DNA of 23,887 bases, taken from the NCBI GenBank assembly GCA_011390385.1, contig JAABSN010000036.1, positions 1 to 23,887 on the forward strand. Reading direction: 5' to 3'. The notes under the pieces are model-generated. The model saw only the letters and a program-made list of their open reading frames with translations. It had not been told where the DNA came from and searched no databases. Positions 1 through 7,551 of this stretch are shown here, piece by piece. Source of the stretch: Thioalkalivibrio nitratireducens (GTDB taxonomy: Bacteria; Pseudomonadota; Gammaproteobacteria; Ectothiorhodospirales; Ectothiorhodospiraceae). Every line of letters starts with the position of its first letter. Position 1 is the stretch's first letter. Made by a program: the position numbers and the translations under genes.

Positions 1-893
1 TCATCGATGATGTCCGCCATACGCTTGCGCACGAGCGGAACGGTCTCGAAGTCGGCCAGCCCCTGCTCCACACCCTCCTCGATCGCTGCCCAAAGTGTGA
101 CCAGATAATTCTGCAGGCGCGATAGGGTCGCCGCCCGCTCGAGGCGACCGTGGCCGGGAACGATCACAGCGGGTTCCAGCGCGATCAACTCCTCCAGCAG
201 GTCGATCCATCGTGCGACGTTGCCATCCCAGACCGATGGTGCGCGGTCGCTGTAAACCACATCTCCGGCGAGCAGAACCTTGGTCTCTGGCAGCCAGACG
301 ATCAGGTCACCTGGGGAGTGGGCGCCGCCGGAGGGAAGGATCACCACCTCGGTGCCGCCCAGGTCGAGCGTAATGCGCTCGTCCACAGGGACGTTGGGCA
401 GCAATGGCGTGGTGTCGCCGGTCGCCCCATCGGTCATTTCGCGAAAATTCCCGACCCAGGTTTCCGCCTCCGTCGCCATACGGTCGATGGCTTCGGAACC
501 CGCCATGATCTCCGGCTCCTCCTCGGCGAAGGCGTGATTGCCCAGCCAGTGATCGCCGTGACTGTGACTGTTCACGATCCAGCGCACAGGACGATCGGTC
601 ACCTCGCGAATCGTCTCGCGCAGCGCCACGCCCATGGTCTCGGACGAGCCGGTGTCGAACACCAGCACGCCCTCCCTGGTTACCACGAATGCCATGTTGG
701 CGTTCCAGCCAAGGTTTTCGCGGCTGGGAAAATCGCGCGCGGCCGTCATCACGGCGTAGACGCCCGGGGCTACCGCCTCAGGCTTCATGCCGTAATCCTC
801 TGGAGCAGCCGGCTCACCGGCCTTCGACGTTGTGGTGAAGGCCAGTGTTAGCCCCGCCAGCGCCACGGCAGCCAGCGATTTCCATGCCTGCAT
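1..893 (-). CDS. Periplasmic MBL-fold metallohydrolase, SoxH-like, C-terminus cut by window edge
   Basis: The frame is open from the ATG at 893 to position 1, with no stop in the window, giving at least 297 residues. The start is preceded by GGGAG at 8-base spacing. The N-terminus (MQAWKSLAAVALAGLTLAF) looks like a Sec signal peptide, so the enzyme should act in the periplasm. The metallo-beta-lactamase metal ligands are visible: the HSHGDH motif, a later GAHS histidine, the aspartate of LLAGD and the histidine of VPGHG. The architecture resembles the SoxH / quinoprotein-relay zinc hydrolases found near methylotrophy or sulfur-oxidation genes. No such partner gene is in view, so the substrate cannot be named. 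It is divergent from the peptidase gene at 1130 across 236 bases. The fold call is firm; the SoxH-like label is tentative. Confidence 0.88.
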   Translation of the reverse strand, partial: MQAWKSLAAVALAGLTLAFTTTSKAGEPAAPEDYGMKPEAVAPGVYAVMTAARDFPSRENLGWNANMAFVVTREGVLVFDTGSSETMGVALRETIREVTDRPVRWIVNSHSHGDHWLGNHAFAEEEPEIMAGSEAIDRMATEAETWVGNFREMTDGATGDTTPLLPNVPVDERITLDLGGTEVVILPSGGAHSPGDLIVWLPETKVLLAGDVVYSDRAPSVWDGNVARWIDLLEELIALEPAVIVPGHGRLERAATLSRLQNYLVTLWAAIEEGVEQGLADFETVPLVRKRMADIID

Positions 894-1071
894 TGTGATT
901 ACTCCCGAATGTGGTCTTGGAGACCGGATAGTAGACCCGTCAGCGCAGCTCGTACATCGGCTTGCGGATGAGGACGGCCGGTGTATCGCCGTTGCGCCGG
1001 ACGGGCCGGAGGCGGTCACCGACGGAGCCGCCCCGCGGGAGGCCCTGAACCAAATGAGCGCGACGCCGAAA

Positions 1072-1089
1072 AGGCTGCGCTCGCAGCCT
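1072..1089 (-). terminator. Stem-loop with T-run, possible intrinsic terminator or operator
   Basis: A perfect 7-bp inverted repeat, AGGCTGC and GCAGCCT around a 4-base loop, lies between the divergent genes that start at 893 and 1130. Read on the minus strand it is followed by TTTTC, as an intrinsic terminator would be. Read on the plus strand a T-run appears only 7 bases later. It could block antisense transcription toward the hydrolase gene, or be a protein site. The stem is short, so confidence is low. Confidence 0.25.
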
Positions 1090-1129
1090 CCGGCGAATTT
1101 TTCACATTCCGTGCGAAGGAGCGCGCAAG

Positions 1130-1948
1130 ATGCTGAATCGTACTGCCACCCGGGTTCTGCAGTCCCAGCTTCTGGCCAAGGGCTTTGCCGTCGGCGCGAT
1201 CGACGGTCGGATCGGGCCGCGGACGCGTGCCGCCGTCGCGCAGGCACTGGAGATGCTGGCGCCGGGGACCGACGAAGATTGGAGCTCATGGCCGCAAAAG
1301 CGACAGGTTGTTCTTTGCCTGCAGACGCTGTGTCGGGATGCCGGAATCGACCCGGGAGCCCTCGACGGCTGGTGGGGACCCCAGACCGAATATGCAACCG
1401 GGCGACTGAAGGTGCTCCAGGAAACCGGCGCGCTGCCGGAACCGTGGCGCGACCGTATCGAGGTACCAGCCAACCCGCACCAGTGGCCGCTGGAACGCAC
1501 TGAAGCGCTGACTGCATTCTACGGCGAGCCCGGCAAGAATCTCGTCATGCTCGATCTGCCCTATTCGTTGCGCCTGTCCTGGGATACGTCCACACGTGTG
1601 ACGAGGACCCGATGCCACGCGAAGGTGCGGGATAGTCTCGGCCGGGTTCTTGGTGCGGTGCTGAATCACTATGGAACAGAGCGCATCCGCGAACTGCGGC
1701 TCGATCTGTATGGTGGCGGTTTCAACCTGCGGCAGAAGCGGGGCGGGACATCCATGTCAACACACGCATGGGGCATCGCGTTCGATTTTGATCCGACGCG
1801 GAACAAGCTGGAATGGAACCGGAATCGCGCGGCCTTCGCAAGGCCCGAGTACGATGCCTGGTGGCGCTGTTGGGAAGACGAGGGTTGGGTCAGCCTGGGC
1901 CGCGCGCGCAACTTCGACTGGATGCATGTGCAGGCAGCCAGGGTGTAG
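1130..1948 (+). CDS. M15-family peptidoglycan peptidase with two peptidoglycan-binding repeats (endolysin-like)
   Basis: The product has 272 residues and starts at an ATG with AAGGAG eight bases upstream. Two short peptidoglycan-binding-type repeats are seen at residues about 5-45 (AIDGRIGPRTRAAV) and 62-98 (ALDGWWGPQTEYAT). Each carries the DG-x-x-GP-x-T signature. The C-terminal half holds M15 D-Ala-D-Ala carboxypeptidase motifs: STHAWGIAFDFD (His212, Asp219 or Asp221) and DWMHVQ (His266), the expected zinc ligands. There is no signal peptide or transmembrane segment. That is more typical of phage lysins, which leave through a holin, than of housekeeping carboxypeptidases. No other phage gene lies beside it, so it may be a domesticated lysin or use another export route. 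Its expected role is cleavage of peptide crosslinks in murein. Confidence 0.85.
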   Translation: MLNRTATRVLQSQLLAKGFAVGAIDGRIGPRTRAAVAQALEMLAPGTDEDWSSWPQKRQVVLCLQTLCRDAGIDPGALDGWWGPQTEYATGRLKVLQETGALPEPWRDRIEVPANPHQWPLERTEALTAFYGEPGKNLVMLDLPYSLRLSWDTSTRVTRTRCHAKVRDSLGRVLGAVLNHYGTERIRELRLDLYGGGFNLRQKRGGTSMSTHAWGIAFDFDPTRNKLEWNRNRAAFARPEYDAWWRCWEDEGWVSLGRARNFDWMHVQAARV

Positions 1949-1992
1949 AACTTGCCTAATTCACAGGAGAACGAAATGAGAGGGCCATCGTA

Positions 1993-2823
1993 GTGCGCAG
2001 CAGACTGGGTAAGGTCCCGCAGCTCGTCGGCCATGCCTTGAAATCCAGGCGGCGGCGCCTGCAGGAGCTTGCAGGGATCTCTCCAGTGGCACGGGCGCTG
2101 ATCGCTGCTGTCGCCGATCAGTTTTCGCCCGCGGAACGCGCGGTGTTTTCGGAGATCGAAGCGATTCGGGATCAACTCTATCGAAGGCGCGACACCTTCG
2201 TCTGGGAGATCGAGACGCCGAACGGTCGTGCGCACGAACGAACAGGCACCGATCACCAGGTGGTCGGAGCGCGCGCCGCAACAAGCTCGGTCAAGCCGCA
2301 TTGGGGGCGACTCCTCTATGCCATTGCCCGTGAGGTGCAGCCTGCGATCTGTGTTGAACTGGGTTCCTGCATGGGCATCTCTGGCCTGTATATTCAAGCC
2401 GGGATGCCAAGGGGAGGGCAGTTCGTTACGTTTGAAGGCTGCAAGGCGATGGCGGAGATCGCTTCCGACAACTACCGGGCACTGGGATTCGACAGCTTTT
2501 CCATGCATGTCGGCCACTTCGATCGCACGTTTGCCCCCGCGATCGCGTCGCTGCCTCCGATTGATCTTGCCTTCATCGACGGCAACCATATGAGAAAACC
2601 GACCGAGCACTACGATTCACTTGTTCGTGAGCATGCGTCAGACGGCTGCGTCATCATCCACGACGATATCCGTTGGTCGCCCGGGATGTGGTCGGCGTGG
2701 CGCACTGTTGGAGCACGACCCGCCCGCCAGGTGTTCGACATTTTCCGTTTTGGGATCACTGAGGTCGGTCAAGCCCGTGTGGAGCCCGTGCCCGTATGGC
2801 TCGGCCTCTCGCATCTGCGCTAG
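1993..2823 (+). CDS. Class I SAM-dependent methyltransferase (Methyltransf_24-like)
   Basis: The product has 276 residues from a GTG at 1993. The N-terminal third is helical and basic. The SAM-binding motif I is VELGSCMGISGLY near residue 120, followed by an acidic FEG at the end of strand 2. The motif IV region is LAFIDGNHMRKPTEHY, then VIIHDDIRW. This resembles Methyltransf_24 / O-methyltransferases that often sit in glycan or natural-product clusters, but no substrate can be read. The frame has no ATG near its start. A GAGGG about nine bases before the GTG is a modest ribosome site. A better AGGAG serves a 5-codon mini-ORF whose stop overlaps the GTG (see findings). The gene ends tail to tail with the 62-residue membrane protein gene on the other strand. 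Confidence 0.82.
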   Translation: MRSRLGKVPQLVGHALKSRRRRLQELAGISPVARALIAAVADQFSPAERAVFSEIEAIRDQLYRRRDTFVWEIETPNGRAHERTGTDHQVVGARAATSSVKPHWGRLLYAIAREVQPAICVELGSCMGISGLYIQAGMPRGGQFVTFEGCKAMAEIASDNYRALGFDSFSMHVGHFDRTFAPAIASLPPIDLAFIDGNHMRKPTEHYDSLVREHASDGCVIIHDDIRWSPGMWSAWRTVGARPARQVFDIFRFGITEVGQARVEPVPVWLGLSHLR

Positions 2824-3008
2824 AGCAGGGCCGCACCGATGCCCACCGCAGCGCCGACGGCAGCCCCCAGTGCGCCACAGAGCAAAGAGCGCAGGGTCAG
2901 CCATCTTGTTCGGGCGCCGAGCGAGCAGGCGATGTAGAAGGCCAGAAACCCGAGGATCGCCAGGGCGAGAACTTCGCGGGACAGGATTGCATCAATGATG
3001 ACGGCCAT
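2820..3008 (-). CDS. Small two-helix membrane protein
   Basis: The product has 62 residues. The ATG at 3008 is preceded by TGGAG with 5-base spacing, a convincing ribosome site. Two hydrophobic segments are visible: residues about 13-30 (VLALAILGFLAFYIACSL) and 42-62 (a glycine/alanine-rich GALGAAVGAAVGIGAALL). The short loop between them contains two arginines (ARTRW). This gives a hairpin topology in the inner membrane. The second helix is rich in small-x-x-small spacing, which favours helix packing or oligomerisation. I recognise no family. The last four bases overlap the end of the methyltransferase gene, and the two genes share a CTAG as their stop codons. A holin-like role with the nearby lysin is possible but unsupported, since it lies on the opposite strand. 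Confidence 0.6.
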   Translation of the reverse strand: MAVIIDAILSREVLALAILGFLAFYIACSLGARTRWLTLRSLLCGALGAAVGAAVGIGAALL

Positions 3009-3242
3009 TTTTACTCCAGGCGTGCAAGGCAGGTTGACGGGGTGCCAGCCGCAGCGTCGGTGGCTGCGTCAAGTGAAAGATCGTGTGTTGCCGCCGGCAA
3101 CGTCCCCTTGTGGCTTCCGCCTGTGGAGGTCGGTGTGAGGAGAGCGCGGCTTTGTTCCAGGTTGCAGGCTTCGCGACCGTGTTTGCACGGCTGCCGTGCT
3201 GTTGAACGCGTATGCTCGGCGCCGGAAACGGCTGCTGCACTG

Positions 3243-3524
3243 TCAGCCGGCGTGGCTCTCGTTCGCCAGTGCTCGCATCGTGATTTCCTTGTACAGGGCC
3301 GTTACCCTCGTACACAGGGCGGCGAGGTCGGGATGCCCCTCGCAGAGGTATCGGATCCGCATCGTATCGTGCAGACCCGCGTGGAGGTAGTCGATATCGT
3401 CGGGATCCATCCGCCCGCCCTGATCCAGGCGCTCCTTCATTGCAAACAATCTGGGAAGCCGCTGACTGTTCAGCTGGCGTAACAGGACGCATATCATGCA
3501 CGCCTCCTTTTCTTTCGCAGTCAT
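3243..3524 (-). CDS. Small helical cytoplasmic protein of unknown function
   Basis: The frame runs open upstream to 3749, but the start is placed at the ATG at 3524 because AAGGAGGG lies four bases before it. The 93-residue product begins MTAKEKEACMICVLLRQL. It has no signal peptide or membrane segment, is probably all helical, and holds four cysteines: two close together near the N-terminus (ACMIC), one in YLCEGHPDL and one in ALCTRV. The EGHPDL turn and two flanking helices are the most distinctive parts. I do not recognise a family. Its upstream region carries a perfect palindrome over a plausible -10 element, so it is probably repressor-controlled. A redox or metal role for the cysteines is only a guess. 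Confidence 0.6.
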   Translation of the reverse strand: MTAKEKEACMICVLLRQLNSQRLPRLFAMKERLDQGGRMDPDDIDYLHAGLHDTMRIRYLCEGHPDLAALCTRVTALYKEITMRALANESHAG

Positions 3525-3554
3525 CGCGCACCCTCCTTGTTCGATCATCTCAAT

Positions 3555-3587
3555 AAACCATCTAGATGGTTTTCCATGAAGTTTCAA
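3555..3587 (-). promoter_or_regulatory. Promoter with an 18-bp palindromic operator overlapping the -10 element
   Basis: AAACCATCTAGATGGTTT at 3555-3572 is a perfect 18-bp palindrome, 30 bases upstream of the start at 3524. On the minus strand a TTGAAA (3582-3587) sits 17 bases from TAGATG (3559-3564), which lies inside the palindrome and matches the -10 consensus at three of six positions. A dimeric repressor of the ArsR, TetR or MarR type would block the polymerase at such a site. No regulator gene is adjacent. The palindrome is certain; its regulatory role is inferred. Confidence 0.55.
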
Positions 3588-3650
3588 GGTACGAAAAATT
3601 GGAATGAACATCGCGACGAGGCTTCGAGTCGCGGAGATGCGTGATCCAAT

Positions 3651-3683
3651 GGGTGCCGTGAGGCGCAACGCGAACCGCAGCGA
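3651..3683 (+). repeat. Short dispersed intergenic repeat, copy 1
   Basis: The segment opens GGGTGCCGTGAGG and continues to CGAACCGCA followed by CGA. A second copy with the same blocks in the same order lies at 23811-23842, differing by a few substitutions and single-base gaps. Both copies are intergenic and in the same orientation. It may be part of a larger dispersed element, but only two copies are visible here. Confidence 0.4.
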
Positions 3684-3791
3684 AACTGTACTGGCGATTG
3701 CGCCCGAACGTCGGGCTGGAACGGTGCAACTCGCCGCGCTCATTGGCACCCTGAGTCGTTCAGCTTCCGGATTGGCGCCTACACAACGGTG

Positions 3792-4214
3792 TCAACGTGT
3801 TTCCCGCACCGCGACGGTGAGGCGCGCAGCGCAGACCAGTTCCCGTTGATCGGTTTCGAGGCGGACATCCCAGACCTGGACGCTGCGGCCGATCTGCAGT
3901 GGCCGGGCGCATCCGGTGACGAGGCCCGAGCGTACCGCCTTGACGTGGTTGGCGTTGATTTCGAGACCCATGGCGACGTAACCGGGCTCGGCGGCGAGGT
4001 TGGCGGCGATGCTGCCGAGTGTCTCCGCGAGTGCGACCGATGCGCCGCCGTGCAGGAAGCCAAACGGCTGGCGGGTGCGCTCGTCGACGGGCAGCGTGCC
4101 GTACAGGGCGTCGTGCTCGACCGCAGTCACGCGAATGCCGAGGGCTTCCATCAGGGTGTTGCGGTTGTCCTGGTTCAGCGCGTCCAGGTCGACGGGACGT
4201 TTCCAGATCGGCAT
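3792..4214 (-). CDS. menI: 1,4-dihydroxy-2-naphthoyl-CoA thioesterase (hotdog fold)
   Basis: The product has 140 residues and starts at an ATG behind AAGGAG at 7-base spacing. It matches the YdiI/MenI branch of hotdog thioesterases. The segment QPFGFLHGGASVALAETLGS carries Gln49, His55 and Glu64, which line up with the E. coli MenI catalytic residues Gln48, His54 and Glu63. It hydrolyses DHNA-CoA, the product of MenB, releasing 1,4-dihydroxy-2-naphthoate for prenylation by MenA. It lies 12 bases after menE and is the last gene of the men operon. That position argues for the menaquinone role over a general PaaI-like acyl-CoA thioesterase. In E. coli the same gene lies apart from the men cluster. 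Confidence 0.88.
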   Translation of the reverse strand: MPIWKRPVDLDALNQDNRNTLMEALGIRVTAVEHDALYGTLPVDERTRQPFGFLHGGASVALAETLGSIAANLAAEPGYVAMGLEINANHVKAVRSGLVTGCARPLQIGRSVQVWDVRLETDQRELVCAARLTVAVRETR

Positions 4215-4226
4215 CGGGAGTCTCCT

Positions 4227-5582
4227 TCAGGGATCGGATTGTGCCGCGAGCCGGATGAGATCCGCGCGTCGGATTTTCATGCCGTTATCGCGGGGCAGGG
4301 GGTGGAAGGCCAGTGGCAGCAACCAGGGGTTCAGGCGCGGTCGCAGCCAGGCGCGCAGGGCGTCGTCTCGGATCGGCTCGGTGCAGTCGACGAATGCGAC
4401 CGGGCGCTGCCCGAATTCACGGTCAGACTGGGGTACCACAACGGCCTCGGTGATCGCCGGATGTTCGCGCAACACGGCCTCGATTGCCTCGGGCTGGACG
4501 TTCTCGCCACCGCTGATGAACTGATTGTCCCGGCGCCCGGTCACGTGAAAGCCGGAGGCGTCCCATTGTCCGAGGTCGCGGGTATGGAACCAACCATCGG
4601 CGTCGGTGTTCCGCATTGGCTTGTCGCCGTCGAGGTAGCCGAGGAACAACGTGCCGCCGCGTACCAGGATCTCGGCATCGCTCGTGATGCGGCATTCCCG
4701 GTGCGGCAGGATCCGGGTGTGGCCTTCGGGGTCCTCGGCGATCACCAGCGACGCCATCTCGGTGAGCCCATAGCTGCGCCAGACCGGCAGACCGCGTTCC
4801 ATCGCTGCGCGGCACACGGATGGGCGAGCCGGGCCGCCGCCGAGCAGCAGGCAACTCAGGGCAGTGACGGGCCCAGGCGCGGCGAGCAGGCGGAGCAACT
4901 GTGTCTCGACCATGGAAACATGGCTGATGCGCATTGCGCGCAGGAAATCCGCGTCCTCGGCCCGGCCTCCCAGTACCACGGCAGCACCGCGCAACAGACA
5001 GCGGAACACGATCGCGAGGCCGCCGATGTGGAACCAGGGCAGGGCGAGCAGGTAGCGGTCTCCCGGTCCCAGCGGGATCGCTGCCGCAAAGCCATTGGCA
5101 CTCAGCACATGGTTGCGGTAGCTGTGCACGGCCACCTTGGGTTCGCCGGTGGAACCGGAGGTCAGGATTCCGGTGCAGGGTTCGTCTGCCGCGAACGCAA
5201 GCCGTTGCGATCCGGCCTTGTGGGTGTCCGGGACAGCGCCAGTCTGCGCCGGGTCTGCCGGCGCTTCGGACAACCGGGTGATTTCGTGCTGTGCCATCAG
5301 TCGGGCCAGCCCTCTCGCTGGCAGGGCCGGGTTCACCGGCAACACCCGGGCCCCGGCGCGCAGTAGCGCGAGGAACTCGATCAGTCCTGGCACAGTGGGG
5401 GTTGCCGGCAGAACCACCCAGTGCCCGCAAAGGCTGGCGGCAGACAGTGCGTGTGCCCGGGCACTCACGCGCTGGTCGAGTTCCTTGAAGGAGATCCGGA
5501 TTCCCGGGCCGAGCAGGGCCGGTGCGCCTGCGAATTCGCGGGCGGCGGTGCGTAGCAGGCAGGGGATCAGGGTTGCGCTCAC
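4227..5582 (-). CDS. menE: o-succinylbenzoate--CoA ligase
   Basis: The product has 451 residues of the acyl-adenylate-forming (ANL) superfamily. It activates o-succinylbenzoate with ATP and CoA. The motifs are in order: the phosphate loop TSGSTGEPKV (residues 141-150), YGLTEMASLV (271-280), the aspartate of HTRDLGQW (336), GRRDNQFISGGENV (349-361) and the C-terminal catalytic lysine in PRDNGMKIRR (Lys436). The frame extends upstream to 5723, but the GTG at 5582 is chosen because it overlaps the menC stop as GTGA and yields a normal family length. Upstream residues would lie inside menC. The cytoplasmic product feeds MenB. Confidence 0.93.
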   Translation of the reverse strand: MSATLIPCLLRTAAREFAGAPALLGPGIRISFKELDQRVSARAHALSAASLCGHWVVLPATPTVPGLIEFLALLRAGARVLPVNPALPARGLARLMAQHEITRLSEAPADPAQTGAVPDTHKAGSQRLAFAADEPCTGILTSGSTGEPKVAVHSYRNHVLSANGFAAAIPLGPGDRYLLALPWFHIGGLAIVFRCLLRGAAVVLGGRAEDADFLRAMRISHVSMVETQLLRLLAAPGPVTALSCLLLGGGPARPSVCRAAMERGLPVWRSYGLTEMASLVIAEDPEGHTRILPHRECRITSDAEILVRGGTLFLGYLDGDKPMRNTDADGWFHTRDLGQWDASGFHVTGRRDNQFISGGENVQPEAIEAVLREHPAITEAVVVPQSDREFGQRPVAFVDCTEPIRDDALRAWLRPRLNPWLLPLAFHPLPRDNGMKIRRADLIRLAAQSDP

Positions 5583-6697
5583 AGCAGACGTCCCAGGGGC
5601 TCGAGTTGCTCGCGGCGCAGGATCGGCAGCGCTGTCGGCGGCCGGAAGAATTTCGCTGGCTGGAGCAGGGACATCGCAAACGGGCGGAAGGTATCGAGTC
5701 CGTGCGGACCTTCCAGGGACCAAAGCGCTCCAAGTTGGGCGTAGAGATCGAGGCTGAGGTTGGATTCGTAGGCGCCGCTCAACACGACCTCGATTCCGCG
5801 CGCATGGGCCTGCTCGACCAGTGACCGGGTTCGCGACAGGCCAGTCAGCATCGGTTTCAGAACCAGTGCTCGCAGGCCCGCGGTGTTCAGGTCAGGATCC
5901 GAGGGTTCGCGCAGCGTCTCGTCCCAGGCAAAGGGGACCGGGATGCGCTCGTGCCAGTCACCGTAGGACAGGCCCCGATGCAGCGGTTCTTCCAGATATT
6001 CGATTCGCTGCGGGTCGAGACCGGCGCAGAATGCGGCCGCCTGTTCCAGTGTCCACGCGCGGTTGGCGTCGAGGCGCAAGCGGGCGGCAGGGGGTAGCGC
6101 GTTGACGAGTCGTCGCACCTTGTTCCGTTCCGTGTCCAGATCGGTTCGCCCCACCTTCATCTTTAGGCAGGTCGCGGTCGACAGGGCGGTCGGGTCGATC
6201 CGGGCATCGGGGGAGACCAGCAGGCAGAGCCTCGGCGGTGGCGGGGTAGGCAGGGTTTCGGTGAGTTGCAGCAGGCCGCTTTCGAGACCAAAGCGGACGG
6301 AGGGACTGAGGCGCCTGGATCTGCTGTCCTGCAGGGCTTTCCGGATGTCGGCGGTTGTCGTCGTTCCGGTTGTTTCCGCAGCCGGTTCGCGGGCGAGGCC
6401 CGCTCCTGCGGGGGGCCGTGGGGTCGGGTGGGCGGGGCTCGTGTCGGAGCCCTGGAAGTGGTGACTGGCGAAGAAATGGCGGCATTCAGCGATGCAGGTG
6501 TCCAGCGATTCCTGGCTGAAGCCGGGAAGGGGGGCAATTTCGGACCAGACCGTCCGGTCCGGGATCTGGCGCCATTCGAGGAGCAGGCCCAAGCGGAAGT
6601 CGAGCCTGTGCTTACCGAGGTGCAGGGGGTATTTCAGCGGCACACGGTAGCGCCACAGGCTGATGCCCGTGACGACACCGGATGTCGGCAGGGTCAT
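5579..6697 (-). CDS. menC: o-succinylbenzoate synthase
   Basis: The product has 372 residues and belongs to the enolase superfamily. It dehydrates SHCHC to o-succinylbenzoate. Catalytic features are present: the KxK pair in LKMKVG (Lys179, Lys181), metal ligands Asp210 (LRLDAN), Glu236 (YLEEP) and Asp259 (AWDE), and the second base Lys281 (VLKP). It is about 50 residues longer than E. coli MenC. The excess is concentrated at residues about 83-118, a proline/threonine/alanine-rich insert between the capping domain and the barrel. Part of the insert (residues 98-105) is encoded by a REP-like palindrome. All catalytic residues lie outside it, so function is probably kept. The gene overlaps menB and menE by four bases each. 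Confidence 0.93.
   Translation of the reverse strand: MTLPTSGVVTGISLWRYRVPLKYPLHLGKHRLDFRLGLLLEWRQIPDRTVWSEIAPLPGFSQESLDTCIAECRHFFASHHFQGSDTSPAHPTPRPPAGAGLAREPAAETTGTTTTADIRKALQDSRSRRLSPSVRFGLESGLLQLTETLPTPPPPRLCLLVSPDARIDPTALSTATCLKMKVGRTDLDTERNKVRRLVNALPPAARLRLDANRAWTLEQAAAFCAGLDPQRIEYLEEPLHRGLSYGDWHERIPVPFAWDETLREPSDPDLNTAGLRALVLKPMLTGLSRTRSLVEQAHARGIEVVLSGAYESNLSLDLYAQLGALWSLEGPHGLDTFRPFAMSLLQPAKFFRPPTALPILRREQLEPLGRLL
6383..6410 (+). repeat. REP-like palindrome embedded in menC
   Basis: The sequence GGTTCGCGGGCGAGGCCCGC followed by TCCTGCGG contains a perfect 6-bp stem, GCGGGC and GCCCGC, around a GAG loop (6389-6403). The flanks, GGTTC before and TCCTGCGG after, match the general shape of REP sequences common in Pseudomonas and other gammaproteobacteria. 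It lies in frame inside menC and encodes residues 98-105, within an insert absent from short MenC proteins. REP elements are normally extragenic, so this position is unusual. Assignment rests on pattern memory; no second full copy is in the window. Confidence 0.6.
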
Positions 6698-7551
6698 GGC
6701 TGGCGTTTGAATTTGCCGAAATCGGGAGGGCGCTTCTCGAGATAGGCATTGCGGCCCTCCTGTCCCTCCTCGGTCATGTAGAACAGCATGGTGGCATTAC
6801 CCGCGAGCTCCTGGATGCCCGCCTGACCGTCGGTGCCCGCGTTGAACGCCGATTTGAGCATGCGCAGGGCGACGGGCGAATGTTCGAGCATCTGGCGGCA
6901 CCAGGCGACGGTCTCCCGTTCCAGTTCCGCAAGCGGGACGACCGTGTTGACCAGCCCCATCTCCAGGGCCTCGCGCGCGTCGTACTGGCGGCACAGGAAC
7001 CAGATCTCCCGGGCCTTCTTCTGACCGACGACCGCGGCAAGGTAACTGGCGCCGAAGCCACCATCGAAGGACCCCACCTTGGGGCCAGTCTGGCCAAAGC
7101 GGGCGTTGTCGGCAGCGATGGTGAGATCGCAGATCACGTGCAGCACGTGGCCACCGCCGATCGCATAACCGGCGACCATCGCGACGACGGGCTTGGGGCA
7201 GGAGCGGATATCGCGTTGCAGGTCGAGCACGTTCAGGTGGTGCACGCCCTGGTCGTCGCGGTAGCCGGAGTCACCGCGGACGCGCTGATCGCCGCCGGAG
7301 CAGAATGCCAGATCGCCCTGTCCGGTCAGGACAACCACCCCGATCCGCTCGTCGAACCGGGCGTCAGCCAGTGCCTGCTGCATCTCCTTGATCGTGATCG
7401 GCCGAAAGGCGTTGCGGACCTCCGGGCGGTTGATGGTGATCTTCGCGATCCCTTCGGCCTTGTGATAGCGGATGTCCCGGTAGGAACCGGAACAGTCCTT
7501 CCAGTCCAGCGCCGGGATGATCGACGAGAAATCGGGTGCGGTTGTACTCAT
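6694..7551 (-). CDS. menB: 1,4-dihydroxy-2-naphthoyl-CoA synthase
   Basis: The product has 285 residues, the same length as E. coli MenB, and is a crotonase-fold enzyme closing the naphthoate ring from OSB-CoA. Key residues fall at the E. coli numbers: the bicarbonate site Gln154, Thr155 and Trp184 (QTGPK, REIWFL), Asp163 in SFDGG and Tyr258 in [11 protein letters not shown]. The CSGGDQR loop forms the oxyanion region. Having Gln154-Thr-Gly marks it as the bicarbonate-dependent type I class. The start is the ATG at 7551, which overlaps the menH stop as ATGA. Eight further codons upstream are in frame but lie inside menH. Confidence 0.96.
   Translation of the reverse strand: MSTTAPDFSSIIPALDWKDCSGSYRDIRYHKAEGIAKITINRPEVRNAFRPITIKEMQQALADARFDERIGVVVLTGQGDLAFCSGGDQRVRGDSGYRDDQGVHHLNVLDLQRDIRSCPKPVVAMVAGYAIGGGHVLHVICDLTIAADNARFGQTGPKVGSFDGGFGASYLAAVVGQKKAREIWFLCRQYDAREALEMGLVNTVVPLAELERETVAWCRQMLEHSPVALRMLKSAFNAGTDGQAGIQELAGNATMLFYMTEEGQEGRNAYLEKRPPDFGKFKRQP

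Noticed and set aside
150..851. Long plus-strand open frame
   Set aside because: It is the antisense shadow of the metallo-hydrolase gene, whose motifs and signal peptide are clear on the minus strand.
3525..3749. In-frame upstream extension of the 93-residue protein
   Set aside because: The extension runs through the palindrome and promoter region, and a strong ribosome site precedes the ATG at 3524.
3738..3760. TGGCAC sequences resembling a sigma-54 -24 element at 3740s and 11940s
   Set aside because: No TTGC-type -12 element follows at the required spacing in either copy.
3789..5366. Very long plus-strand open frame (525 codons)
   Set aside because: It lies opposite menI and menE, both with full catalytic motifs; its composition is typical of antisense in GC-rich DNA.
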